From the NCBI RefSeq assembly GCF_009193325.2, contig NZ_CP059856.1, positions 2,542,001-2,606,000 of the forward strand: a stretch of DNA of 64,000 bases, in the 5' to 3' direction. The translations under genes were made by a program, and so were the position numbers. This document shows positions 26,669 to 34,444 of the stretch, in pieces. The notes under the pieces are model-generated. The model had not been told where the DNA came from. It saw nothing but the letters and a program-made list of their open reading frames with translations, and did no database searches. Positions within the stretch are counted from its first letter, which is position 1, and each line of letters opens with the position of its first letter. The stretch comes from Bacteroides zhangwenhongii. GTDB lineage: Bacteria; Bacteroidota; Bacteroidia; Bacteroidales; Bacteroidaceae.

Positions 26669-26712
26669 TAGAGTTGTTCGACGAGATGCAAAGCGCAGTA
26701 GTTCAGCGCAGT
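26669..26712 (-). repeat. Right terminal inverted repeat of the element
   Basis: Reverse complement of 26669-26698 matches the left repeat at 25 of 30 positions, facing inward. It lies directly downstream of the outward promoter. Confidence 0.55.
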
Positions 26713-26848
26713 TACACGGTCGCTAAATCGTTACTGGCAACTTTCTTAATCTCCACTCTACACTGTCATTCAGACAGATACATAAAAGTTTCTTATCCTA
26801 TACAAAGATAACTAAAATCTTTCGATAAAACAACCGGAACGAAGAAAA

Positions 26849-29056
26849 CTATCGGTTGAACAACTCAAACGTGAACTTACAGCCTATTCCTCCAAATTTC
26901 CAGTTTTCGCTGCTCACAAAAACTCCAAAATCAAAGATATGCGTACCAATGCCATACCCTACTTCCAGATAAGGCTGAAGGTGCGGCATAGTGAGCGCAC
27001 CGACATAAATGCGTTCATTTTGCACATAACGGGTGTACTTCATCAGATGTCTCAATATAAGGAACGGGGCTTCGTAAGTAAAATGCCCGCGCACATACCG
27101 GCGGGAAGAGTTGTACCAGCGTCCGTCAAGCACTTGGAATACTCCGCCGATTTCGTCATTCCAACCTACGGGAAGATTGTGACGGGAAAAATTGGCAAAG
27201 TCAACAAAATATAACTCATCCTGATTAGTAAACGCTCCGAAGCCGAAACGATAATAAATATTACGCATCAATCCCAAACGGATTTGATGCTGGAGATCAA
27301 ATTCTATTCTTTCATATTCGCCCGTACTCTTGAATACGCCTTTGATTCCCCGTTCATAATCAACCGAGAAAGTAGGATACAATGAACGCAGGTTTATCTT
27401 CCGCTTCCCGTTCATATAATAATAGAGTCCCGGTGTCCATTCCACCCGGACACGAGGGGCGAAACTTATATAAGTATTCTTGAATTTGTCCATAAACTCC
27501 GGAGGAGGCATCGGATAATCACCGGTTATCACAAAACGTGAAGGTTCTACGGCAGTTCTCTTATGGGCAGAGAAACCGACACTGACATCCAATCCATTGA
27601 CAACCTCGACTGTATGGCGGAAATTGAAATACAAGTCCTTGAAATAATCAAGATGAATCAAGTTGAAATTGAATATACTGTCCGGCATGGCTTTCAGTTC
27701 ATCCAGCACCTTACTGCTATAAATTCGGTTACCATTCCCCACATTCAAGCGGACAAATCCCCGTTTCTGCGGCCAGTACTCAAAATCTGCGTTCAATGAC
27801 CAATAAAACTCCTTGCGTGTGAAATTATATCCGAGTTTAGGAACAATACGGAGCAGTTTATCTCCCCTGAAAAGACGGTTATAACGAAAATCCTGCCGAT
27901 ATGACAAGCCATTGCTTCCACTATAACTGAACAATAGAGGATTAATGAATGGAGAAAAACGTACACTTCCGATATTAGCCAGGTTGAATTTATAGTCCTC
28001 TACCATCAAGTCACCCATCGTTCCCCAGAAAGCTTGACTTTTGGATGGCTTATGCGTTGTCGCCGTGTCACGCCTGAGCAGGTAATCACGGTAGAGTTTC
28101 TTCTCACTCTCACTCAATGGAATAGGACGCATGACAGCAAAGGTCGAAGCATCCGTCTTGTAAGCATTCGTATCACACTGCAAGGAGAATGATTCCGACA
28201 AGTTATACTTTTTCTTTTCTTTCTTGCGTACTTTCTTTTCTTTCAGTTCAATCGATTTATAATTCAAAGAAGCGGTATAATTGCCATCCACCCTATTTCC
28301 GAGAAACTTGAAAAGTGCCTCCACATTGTAACGGACCGGCAAAAATTCATCTTTCTTACCTACCTCCCCCATCTTAATCCAACATGTAAATGTTATCAGC
28401 TCCGACCGTCCCGAAAAACGTATTTCCCGGACACTCCAGACATTACTGCTGACAACCATATAACCGCCGACCAACTGATCACTTTTTGTCCGAGGGATAA
28501 AGCGTATCCGGTAATCGAGATTATTGGGATCTCCCATCACACTATCTATCTGATATTTATAATATTTCTGTCCGTTCTTGGCAAGCGGCGACAGCAACCG
28601 TTCATCATTCAGCAGCGAAGACGAATAGATATTGACACTGAAATATTCAAGCAAACCCGGCAGTCCTCTGTTTCCCCGCACAGTACCTTGATAGGCTTTT
28701 ACTTTTTGATCGTAAATATTAGGAGCCGTATAATGAAGATCACTGTAAGTTTCGAGCAAATATTCGCGTACCCCTTTCTGCAGACGGAACATAGAGGGCA
28801 CATAGCGAAGAATAAAATTCTTTTTCTGGATATCCATCTTACCTTTTATATATAGGCTGGCACGATAATCACTGACGATCGTTTCATACAAAGGGGCAAA
28901 GGTCATGACACGCTCTATGATGGAATCGGCGGAGATCTCCTGACGCGTATACGGATTCATTACATAATCGTGAGCCGTTCCTTTTGAAGTAAAAAAGAAC
29001 AAGCCCAATATGCATACTATCAATATTTTATATCTCAATCGTCGTATCTCCTTCAT
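26849..29056 (-). CDS. DUF5686-family outer-membrane protein
   Basis: A 735-aa protein. ATG at 29056 is preferred to a TTG 12 nt earlier because it gives a clean signal peptide (MKEIRRLRYKIL, then hydrophobic VCILGLFFFTS). The middle has the family's conserved periplasmic region (SLYIKGKMDIQKKNFILRYVPSM; YYKYQIDSVMGDPNNLDYRIRFIPR). From about residue 360 the pattern of alternating aromatic strands predicts an outer-membrane beta-barrel, with a Phe-rich end (CKFTFELFNR). The carboxypeptidase-regulatory-like N-terminal domain common in this family is missing. Function unknown. It is core chromosome next to the element's right end. Confidence 0.8.
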   Translation of the reverse strand: MKEIRRLRYKILIVCILGLFFFTSKGTAHDYVMNPYTRQEISADSIIERVMTFAPLYETIVSDYRASLYIKGKMDIQKKNFILRYVPSMFRLQKGVREYLLETYSDLHYTAPNIYDQKVKAYQGTVRGNRGLPGLLEYFSVNIYSSSLLNDERLLSPLAKNGQKYYKYQIDSVMGDPNNLDYRIRFIPRTKSDQLVGGYMVVSSNVWSVREIRFSGRSELITFTCWIKMGEVGKKDEFLPVRYNVEALFKFLGNRVDGNYTASLNYKSIELKEKKVRKKEKKKYNLSESFSLQCDTNAYKTDASTFAVMRPIPLSESEKKLYRDYLLRRDTATTHKPSKSQAFWGTMGDLMVEDYKFNLANIGSVRFSPFINPLLFSYSGSNGLSYRQDFRYNRLFRGDKLLRIVPKLGYNFTRKEFYWSLNADFEYWPQKRGFVRLNVGNGNRIYSSKVLDELKAMPDSIFNFNLIHLDYFKDLYFNFRHTVEVVNGLDVSVGFSAHKRTAVEPSRFVITGDYPMPPPEFMDKFKNTYISFAPRVRVEWTPGLYYYMNGKRKINLRSLYPTFSVDYERGIKGVFKSTGEYERIEFDLQHQIRLGLMRNIYYRFGFGAFTNQDELYFVDFANFSRHNLPVGWNDEIGGVFQVLDGRWYNSSRRYVRGHFTYEAPFLILRHLMKYTRYVQNERIYVGALTMPHLQPYLEVGYGIGTHIFDFGVFVSSENWKFGGIGCKFTFELFNR

Positions 29057-29065
29057 TAACGGAGA

Positions 29066-29094
29066 CAAATATAAAAAAGAATATCGAAAAGCAA
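29066..29094 (-). promoter_or_regulatory. Promoter of the DUF5686 gene
   Basis: TATATTTG on the minus strand (29073-29066) with TTG 18 nt upstream (29094-29092). The start point would be only a few nt before the ATG, so the mRNA is nearly leaderless. Confidence 0.5.
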
Positions 29095-29286
29095 GAAGAG
29101 TTAGACACTAAAAAGAGTTATCAAAAGAAAACCTTCGCATGGCATAAATACATAACTGCATCGGAAATAAACAGATTTGTGTCCGAACAGCTCATATTTT
29201 CTATGCTCCCTCTTGCTTTTTACTGATTAATTTCGTATCTTTAGTGATTTCCATCCTTTCAAATATAGATGGGCATCTTGCATAAT

Positions 29287-29340
29287 GACTAATGTCACGT
29301 TATAAGCAGACTAATGTCACGTTACAATGTGACATTGGTC
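29287..29340 (+). promoter_or_regulatory. Three-copy operator array upstream of glutamine synthetase
   Basis: GACTAATGTCACGTTA occurs twice exactly (29287-29302 and 29309-29324), 22 bp apart. A third, inverted copy matching 12 of 14 positions ends at 29340. Copies two and three form AATGTCAC-8 nt-GTGACATT. This lies 220-270 nt upstream of the likely transcript start of the glutamine synthetase gene, with no gene between. It looks like a binding array for a nitrogen- or stress-responsive factor. Confidence 0.6.
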
Positions 29341-29518
29341 ACCATGTAAGGGGACCACTACTCGGGTGCATAAACTATTATAGTTTTCTGCACTGCAATA
29401 TCAAATTCCCTGCACAGAATAACCTTAAAGACTACGAATCATCACCGGACGAATCAAACTAAAGGAGTATAGCCCTAAGAAGGGGGTGCGCTTCTAAAAA
29501 CACATCTATTTTTTAAAA

Positions 29519-29565
29519 TACCCCCTTTAAAATAGGGGTACTTTCAGAAAAAACATATATTTTTG
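29519..29565 (+). promoter_or_regulatory. Glutamine synthetase promoter region
   Basis: TATTTTTG (29558-29565) fits the -7 consensus and would give a leader of about 25 nt. An inverted repeat TACCCC/GGGGTA (29519-29524, 29535-29540) lies just upstream, where a regulator could act. No TTTG -33 box is visible, consistent with dependence on an activator. The rest of 29074-29518 holds only the operator array. Confidence 0.55.
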
Positions 29566-29595
29566 CGCCATCAACCGATAAAAAGAAGACCATTT

Positions 29596-31785
29596 ATGTC
29601 TAAAATGAGATTTTTTGCATTACAAGAACTTTCCAACCGGAAACCTTTGGAAGTGACTGCTCCTTCCAACAAACTTTCTGATTATTATGGCAGCCATGTG
29701 TTCGATCGCAAAAAGATGCAGGAGTATCTTCCCAAAGAAGCCTATAAAGCTGTCATCGATGCCATCGAAAAAGGTACACCTATCAGCCGCGAAGTGGCAG
29801 ACCTCGTTGCCAACGGCATGAAAAGCTGGGCAAAGTCACTCAACGTCACACACTACACGCACTGGTTCCAACCTTTGACGGACGGAACAGCGGAAAAGCA
29901 TGACGGCTTTATCGAATTCGGAGAAGACGGTGGAGTAATTGAACGTTTTTCGGGAAAATTGCTGATCCAACAAGAACCCGATGCTTCCTCTTTCCCTAAC
30001 GGTGGTATCCGCAATACTTTCGAGGCACGCGGTTACACAGCATGGGATGTTTCTTCACCTGCATTCGTAGTAGATACGACTCTCTGTATCCCGACCATCT
30101 TCATCTCTTATACAGGAGAGGCGCTGGACTACAAGACTCCGCTACTGAAAGCACTAGCCGCTGTAGATAAAGCTGCAACGGAAGTCTGCCAGTTATTCGA
30201 CAAGAATATTACACGTGTATATACGAATCTGGGATGGGAACAGGAATATTTCCTTGTGGACTCTTCCTTATATAATGCGCGCCCCGATCTTTGCCTGACA
30301 GGACGGACTCTGATGGGACATTCTTCCGCCAAAGACCAACAGCTGGAAGACCATTACTTCGGTTCTATTCCTCCACGTGTCACTGCCTTTATGAAGGAAC
30401 TCGAAATTGAATGCCATAAACTGGGGATTCCCGCCAAGACCCGTCACAACGAAGTAGCTCCCAATCAATTCGAGTTGGCTCCTATCTTCGAAAACTGTAA
30501 TCTGGCGAACGACCACAACCAGCTCGTCATGGATTTGATGAAACGAATCGCCCGCAAACATCACTTCAACGTACTTCTGCACGAGAAACCTTATAACGGG
30601 GTCAATGGTTCCGGCAAGCATAACAACTGGTCTCTTTGCACCGACACAGGTATCAACCTGTTTGCTCCGGGAAAGAATCCGAAAGGGAATATGTTATTCC
30701 TGACTTTCCTCGTCAACGTATTGATGATGGTCTATAAGAACCAGAACCTGCTGCGCGCCTCCATCATGAGTGCCAGCAACAGCCACCGTCTGGGGGCCAA
30801 CGAAGCTCCTCCCGCCATCCTGTCCTGCTTTTTGGGTTCGCAACTCTCCGCCACTCTCGACGAAATTGTCCGCCAAGTAGGAAACGATAAAATGACACCG
30901 GAAGAAAAGACTACACTGAAACTGGGTATCGGACGTATTCCTGAGATTTTGCTCGATACAACCGACCGCAACCGTACTTCTCCTTTCGCTTTCACCGGAA
31001 ACCGTTTCGAATTCCGCGCCGCAGGTTCTTCTTCCAACTGCGCTGCCGCAATGATAGCTATCAACGCTGCCATGGCAAATCAATTGAACGAATTCCGTGC
31101 ATCGGTAGAGAAACTGATGGAAGAAGGAGTAGGAAAAGACGAAGCCATCTTCCGGTTGCTGAAAGAAACAATCATCGCTTCCGAACCAATCCGTTTCGAA
31201 GGCGACGGTTACTCCGAAGAATGGAAACAGGAAGCTGCGCGACGCGGACTGACCAATATTTGCCACGTTCCGGAAGCATTGATGCATTACGTCGACAATC
31301 AGTCTAAATCGGTGCTTATCGGCGAACGTATCTTTAACGAAACCGAATTGAACAGCCGTCTGGAGGTGGAACTGGAAAAATATACCATGAAGGTTCAGAT
31401 TGAAGGCCGCGTATTGGGTGACCTTGCCATCAACCACATCGTACCGACTGCGGTTGCCTATCAGAACCGTTTGCTTGAAAACCTTCGCGGACTGAAAGAA
31501 ATATTCCCGGCTGAAGAATACGAAGTACTGAGTGCCGACCGCAAAGAACTGATCCGTGAGATTTCGCACCGGGTGACTTCCATTAAAGTATTGGTTCGCG
31601 AAATGACTGAGGCACGAAAAGTTGCCAACCACATGGACAACTACAAAGATAGAGCCTTTGCATACGAAGAAAAGGTACGCCCGTATCTTGACCAGATTCG
31701 CGACCACATCGACCACTTGGAGATGGAAGTGGATGATGAAATATGGCCATTGCCTAAATACAGGGAACTGTTATTTACCAAATAA
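29596..31785 (+). CDS. glnN: Glutamine synthetase, type III
   Basis: A 729-aa ATP-dependent ammonia-assimilating enzyme (glutamate + NH3 to glutamine). The start is the ATG at 29596 (MSKMRFFALQELSNRK); upstream codons fall in the promoter. Length and motifs are those of the Bacteroides GSIII group: the N-terminal NPLEVTAP-like KPLEVTAPSNKLSDYYG, NEVAPNQFELAPIFE and GSGKHNNWSL of the active site, and NRTSPFAFTGNRFEFRAAGSS. It is cytoplasmic. It is monocistronic: a strong terminator follows. The upstream operator array suggests nitrogen regulation. Confidence 0.96.
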   Translation: MSKMRFFALQELSNRKPLEVTAPSNKLSDYYGSHVFDRKKMQEYLPKEAYKAVIDAIEKGTPISREVADLVANGMKSWAKSLNVTHYTHWFQPLTDGTAEKHDGFIEFGEDGGVIERFSGKLLIQQEPDASSFPNGGIRNTFEARGYTAWDVSSPAFVVDTTLCIPTIFISYTGEALDYKTPLLKALAAVDKAATEVCQLFDKNITRVYTNLGWEQEYFLVDSSLYNARPDLCLTGRTLMGHSSAKDQQLEDHYFGSIPPRVTAFMKELEIECHKLGIPAKTRHNEVAPNQFELAPIFENCNLANDHNQLVMDLMKRIARKHHFNVLLHEKPYNGVNGSGKHNNWSLCTDTGINLFAPGKNPKGNMLFLTFLVNVLMMVYKNQNLLRASIMSASNSHRLGANEAPPAILSCFLGSQLSATLDEIVRQVGNDKMTPEEKTTLKLGIGRIPEILLDTTDRNRTSPFAFTGNRFEFRAAGSSSNCAAAMIAINAAMANQLNEFRASVEKLMEEGVGKDEAIFRLLKETIIASEPIRFEGDGYSEEWKQEAARRGLTNICHVPEALMHYVDNQSKSVLIGERIFNETELNSRLEVELEKYTMKVQIEGRVLGDLAINHIVPTAVAYQNRLLENLRGLKEIFPAEEYEVLSADRKELIREISHRVTSIKVLVREMTEARKVANHMDNYKDRAFAYEEKVRPYLDQIRDHIDHLEMEVDDEIWPLPKYRELLFTK

Positions 31786-31794
31786 AACGTCCGT

Positions 31795-31833
31795 AAGATT
31801 GCACGAAAGCTCTCACTTTTGTGCAATCTTTTT
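31795..31833 (+). terminator. Terminator of glutamine synthetase gene
   Basis: AAGATTGCAC (31795-31804) pairs perfectly with GTGCAATCTT (31821-31830) and is followed by TTT. Confidence 0.8.
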
Positions 31834-31865
31834 ATAGATTCGTTCATTTTTTCATTTTTTATTTC

Positions 31866-31887
31866 TACTTTTGTGCTGTATAACACA
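31866..31887 (+). promoter_or_regulatory. Promoter with overlapping CRP-like palindrome before the Crp/Fnr gene
   Basis: TACTTTTG (31866-31873) is a -7 element. TGTGCTGTATAACACA (31872-31887) overlaps it and the start site and has the CRP form TGTG-8 nt-CACA. Binding by the gene product here would repress its own transcription. A 13-of-16 match lies at 54215-54230. Confidence 0.6.
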
Positions 31888-31901
31888 GTTTTGTAGCACT
31901 C

Positions 31902-32603
31902 ATGGTAAAAATGAATATGTCAGACATCGATATTTCGGAACCGTTATCCGATATGTTAGCTCCTCTAAACAATGAACAAAAGGAGTTTCTGATGAATAAT
32001 TATACGATTCAAACCTACAAAAAAAATGAAACCATTTACTGTGAAGGAGAAACGCCATCGCATCTAATGTGTCTTATCAATGGTAAAGTCAAAATCTTCA
32101 AAGATGGTGTAGGAGGTAGAAGTCAGATTATTCGTATGATTAAGCCACACGAATATTTTGCATATCGTGCTTATTTTGCCAAAGAGGATTTTGTTACTGC
32201 CGCAGCAGCTTTCGAACCTTCTGTTGTTTGCTTGATTCCCATGAGTGCCATCATGACTTTAGTTGCCCAGAACAATGACCTGGCCATGTTCTTTATCCGC
32301 CAGCTTTCCATTGATCTCGGCATTTCTGACGAACGAACCGTCAGCCTGACACAAAAACACATTCGAGGACGTTTGGCCGAATCTCTGATCTTCTTGAAAG
32401 AGAGTTATGGACTGGAAGAAGATGGCTCTACTTTGAGCATTTATCTTTCACGCGAGGATCTGGCAAATCTATCAAATATGACTACTTCGAATGCCATCCG
32501 CACACTGTCGCAATTCGCTACGGAACGGCTGATTACAATCGACGGAAGAAAGATCAAAATCATCGAAGAAGAAAAGCTGAAGAAAATAAGCAAGATTGGT
32601 TAA
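31902..32603 (+). CDS. Crp/Fnr-family regulator, candidate Cur (global carbohydrate regulator)
   Basis: A 233-aa transcription factor. Residues about 20-130 form a cyclic-nucleotide-binding-type domain (NETIYCEGETPSHLMCLINGKVKIF), and residues 160-225 a winged helix (YLSREDLANLSNMTTSNAIRTLSQFATERLITIDGRKIKI). The phosphate-binding cassette of true cAMP receptors is not recognisable, so the ligand, if any, is unclear. From memory, the B. thetaiotaomicron regulator BT4338 (Cur) is a Crp/Fnr protein beside a glutamine synthetase gene, which matches this context; I assign that name as likely but not certain. A CRP-like palindrome over its promoter suggests autoregulation. Confidence 0.85.
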   Translation: MVKMNMSDIDISEPLSDMLAPLNNEQKEFLMNNYTIQTYKKNETIYCEGETPSHLMCLINGKVKIFKDGVGGRSQIIRMIKPHEYFAYRAYFAKEDFVTAAAAFEPSVVCLIPMSAIMTLVAQNNDLAMFFIRQLSIDLGISDERTVSLTQKHIRGRLAESLIFLKESYGLEEDGSTLSIYLSREDLANLSNMTTSNAIRTLSQFATERLITIDGRKIKIIEEEKLKKISKIG

Positions 32604-32636
32604 GAGGGTTCCTACACCAATCACTCCACCCTAAAA

Positions 32637-33191
32637 GTGAACATACATATAGAAAATATAATTGCAGACATAAAACGTGGCAACAAACAGGCTTTCAAAA
32701 AGCTATTTGATGACTACTACCCTATTCTTTGTGTTTTCTCCAACCATTACATCGAAGACAAAGAAGTTTGCAAAGATATTGCACAAGATGTATTATTAGC
32801 TTATTGGGAACGAAAAGAAGATTTCAATGACATTCTGAAAGTAAAAAGCTTTCTTTATACCGTTACCCGAAACAAATGTTTGAATCATCTCAAACACGAA
32901 CAATTAGACATCCCTATTTTTTCCGGCCAAGAAGAGTTTGATAATGGTTTCGAAGCTACCATCATTGAACAGGAAACGTTCCGCATAGTTCGCAAAGCGG
33001 TAGAAGAATTGCCTACTCAAATGCGGAATATCATCTTATACTCAATGAAAGGGTTAAAAAACCATGAGATTGCTGACAAATTGCAAATTTCCGAAGGCAC
33101 TGTCCATACGTTAAAAAAAATCGCCTATCGCAAACTTCGTGAAAACCTTAAAGGCATAAGCTACACCTTATTACTATTTTTATGCAAATAA
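32637..33191 (+). CDS. ECF RNA polymerase sigma factor of the SusCD/peptidase operon
   Basis: A 184-aa ECF sigma factor starting at a GTG; no nearby ATG fits. Region 2 is visible in NKQAFKKLFDDYYPILCVFSNHYIEDKEVCKDIAQDVLLAYWERK, and region 4 in ELPTQMRNIILYSMKGLKNHEIADKLQISEGTVHTLKKIAYRKLRE. It precedes FecR and a SusC with an STN domain, the FecI/FecR/FecA-type trans-envelope signalling set. It starts 33 nt after the Crp/Fnr stop with no terminator between, so some read-through is possible. Confidence 0.93.
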   Translation: MNIHIENIIADIKRGNKQAFKKLFDDYYPILCVFSNHYIEDKEVCKDIAQDVLLAYWERKEDFNDILKVKSFLYTVTRNKCLNHLKHEQLDIPIFSGQEEFDNGFEATIIEQETFRIVRKAVEELPTQMRNIILYSMKGLKNHEIADKLQISEGTVHTLKKIAYRKLRENLKGISYTLLLFLCK

Positions 33192-33192
33192 A

Positions 33193-33258
33193 GTAACTTT
33201 TTGATTACCCCGTTTTTTCGATTGGATTGTTTTACTTATATAACAAATCGAAAAAACG
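33193..33258 (+). promoter_or_regulatory. Sigma-antisigma intergenic hairpin and possible ECF promoter
   Basis: A perfect 13-bp inverted repeat, CGTTTTTTCGATT (33211-33223) and AATCGAAAAAACG (33246-33258), ends at the base before the FecR ATG. Upstream, GTAACTTTTT (33193-33202) sits about 18 nt before CGTT, which resembles an ECF -35/-10 pair. Both an autoregulated ECF promoter and a translation-control hairpin are possible. Confidence 0.5.
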
Positions 33259-34419
33259 ATGAATTCATTCAAAGAAAAATTTAAAATTGCAAAAAATCTT
33301 GCTTCTTTATTCACCCATTCGGCTATCCCGGAGGAAGAAAAAGCCTACCGTGAATGGATTAGTGCAAAACCGGAAAATCAAAAGCTGGCCAACCGAATAT
33401 TGAATGAGGAAACATATGAAAAAAACACCCAGTTAATAAAAAGTTTCTCTTCACAAAAAGCATGGAAGAAAATCTACCCCCTACTGGGAGGAGAAAAACC
33501 ATTCGGTCGTCTTTCATGGAGAAAGAGTCTGAAATATGCAGCTCTGATTTTGCTTCTGGTAATACCGGTTTCCTACCTTATATATAATTGGATAGCCGGA
33601 GAACCGATCGGAGAAATTACTCCGGGAACCCATGGAGGAGAATTAACTTTAAGTAATGGAAATACCTTCAATCTTTTTAATAATGTTCTCCCGGAAGGTG
33701 CAACCGAAGTATTCATCATCGACTCCCAAGGAATTAATTATCAGACTCCTGCCAATAAGCCCCAAGTGAAAGAAATCAAAAACACGCTTCGTACGCTACA
33801 TGGTATGGAATATCACATTGTTCTTTCGGACGGAACCAAAGTACATTTGAATGCAGAAAGTCAATTAACTTACCCCGTCTGTTTCAGTAATAAGGAACGT
33901 ATTGTACAAATTGAGGGAGAAGCTTATTTTGATGTTGCCCCAGATAAGAAACATCCGTTTATTGTGCAAACCGCGCATACATCTATTCAAGTAACAGGAA
34001 CTTCATTTAATGTAAGAGCCTACGCAGATGAAGATATGGAAAGCACTACGTTAATCAGCGGAAATGTAAAAATCAGTAGTGAAAATGAAACTTTCGAATT
34101 AGTCCCCGACCAACATTATACTTATAATAAAAAGACTCATACCAACAACGTCACTAATGTAAACACAGAGCTGTATACATCTTGGGAGTCCGGATCATTT
34201 ATTTTTTTAAATGTTCCCCTTAAGAATGTGATGTCATATCTTTCCAAATGGTATGGGTTTCAATATTCTTTCGAAGACGAAACTGCCAAACAAGTACAAA
34301 TCGGGGCATCCCTTAATCGTTATGAAAACATGAATCCGATTATCGATATGATAACAGAGTTAAATCTGGTCAATATCAAACAACGGGAAGGCATCCTGCA
34401 CATTTCCTACAAACAGTAA
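33259..34419 (+). CDS. FecR-type anti-sigma factor
   Basis: A 386-aa protein with a cytoplasmic N-terminus of about 90 residues, one membrane helix (about 93-112, LKYAALILLLVIPVSYLIYNW), a FecR domain (about 185-280, LSDGTKVHLNAESQLTYPV, IEGEAYFDVAPDKKHPFIVQT, VTGTSFNVRAY) and a C-terminal DUF4974-type segment that contacts the STN domain of the receptor. It passes a substrate signal from the SusC protein to the ECF sigma factor. The gene follows the sigma gene after 67 nt. Confidence 0.93.
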   Translation: MNSFKEKFKIAKNLASLFTHSAIPEEEKAYREWISAKPENQKLANRILNEETYEKNTQLIKSFSSQKAWKKIYPLLGGEKPFGRLSWRKSLKYAALILLLVIPVSYLIYNWIAGEPIGEITPGTHGGELTLSNGNTFNLFNNVLPEGATEVFIIDSQGINYQTPANKPQVKEIKNTLRTLHGMEYHIVLSDGTKVHLNAESQLTYPVCFSNKERIVQIEGEAYFDVAPDKKHPFIVQTAHTSIQVTGTSFNVRAYADEDMESTTLISGNVKISSENETFELVPDQHYTYNKKTHTNNVTNVNTELYTSWESGSFIFLNVPLKNVMSYLSKWYGFQYSFEDETAKQVQIGASLNRYENMNPIIDMITELNLVNIKQREGILHISYKQ

Positions 34420-34444
34420 TAATACATAATATAACTAACGCATT

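Larger units (their letters stand above)
16733..26712. mobile_element. Decayed conjugative-transposon-like integrative element with cargo
   Basis: The segment starts with a tyrosine integrase and ends with an RteC-like protein, the arrangement found in CTnDOT-related elements. In between are a RhuM-like protein, a DUF3408 remnant and the broken end of a large transfer-region protein; no conjugation genes are intact. The flanking genes of the element (16.6-19.5 and 25.98-26.6 kb) are clearly GC-richer than the cargo at 19.5-25.9 kb, suggesting two origins. Inward-facing imperfect inverted repeats occur at 16733-16776 and 26669-26712 and are used here as provisional ends. True attachment sites are not proven. 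Confidence 0.6.

Noticed and set aside
26587..26811. 74-aa frame downstream of the outward promoter
   Set aside because: Begins inside the RteC terminator and spans the promoter and terminal repeat; it does not look like coding sequence.
30694..31716. 340-aa open frame antisense to glutamine synthetase
   Set aside because: The sense strand is a full-length GSIII with all motifs; the antisense product has no recognisable domain.
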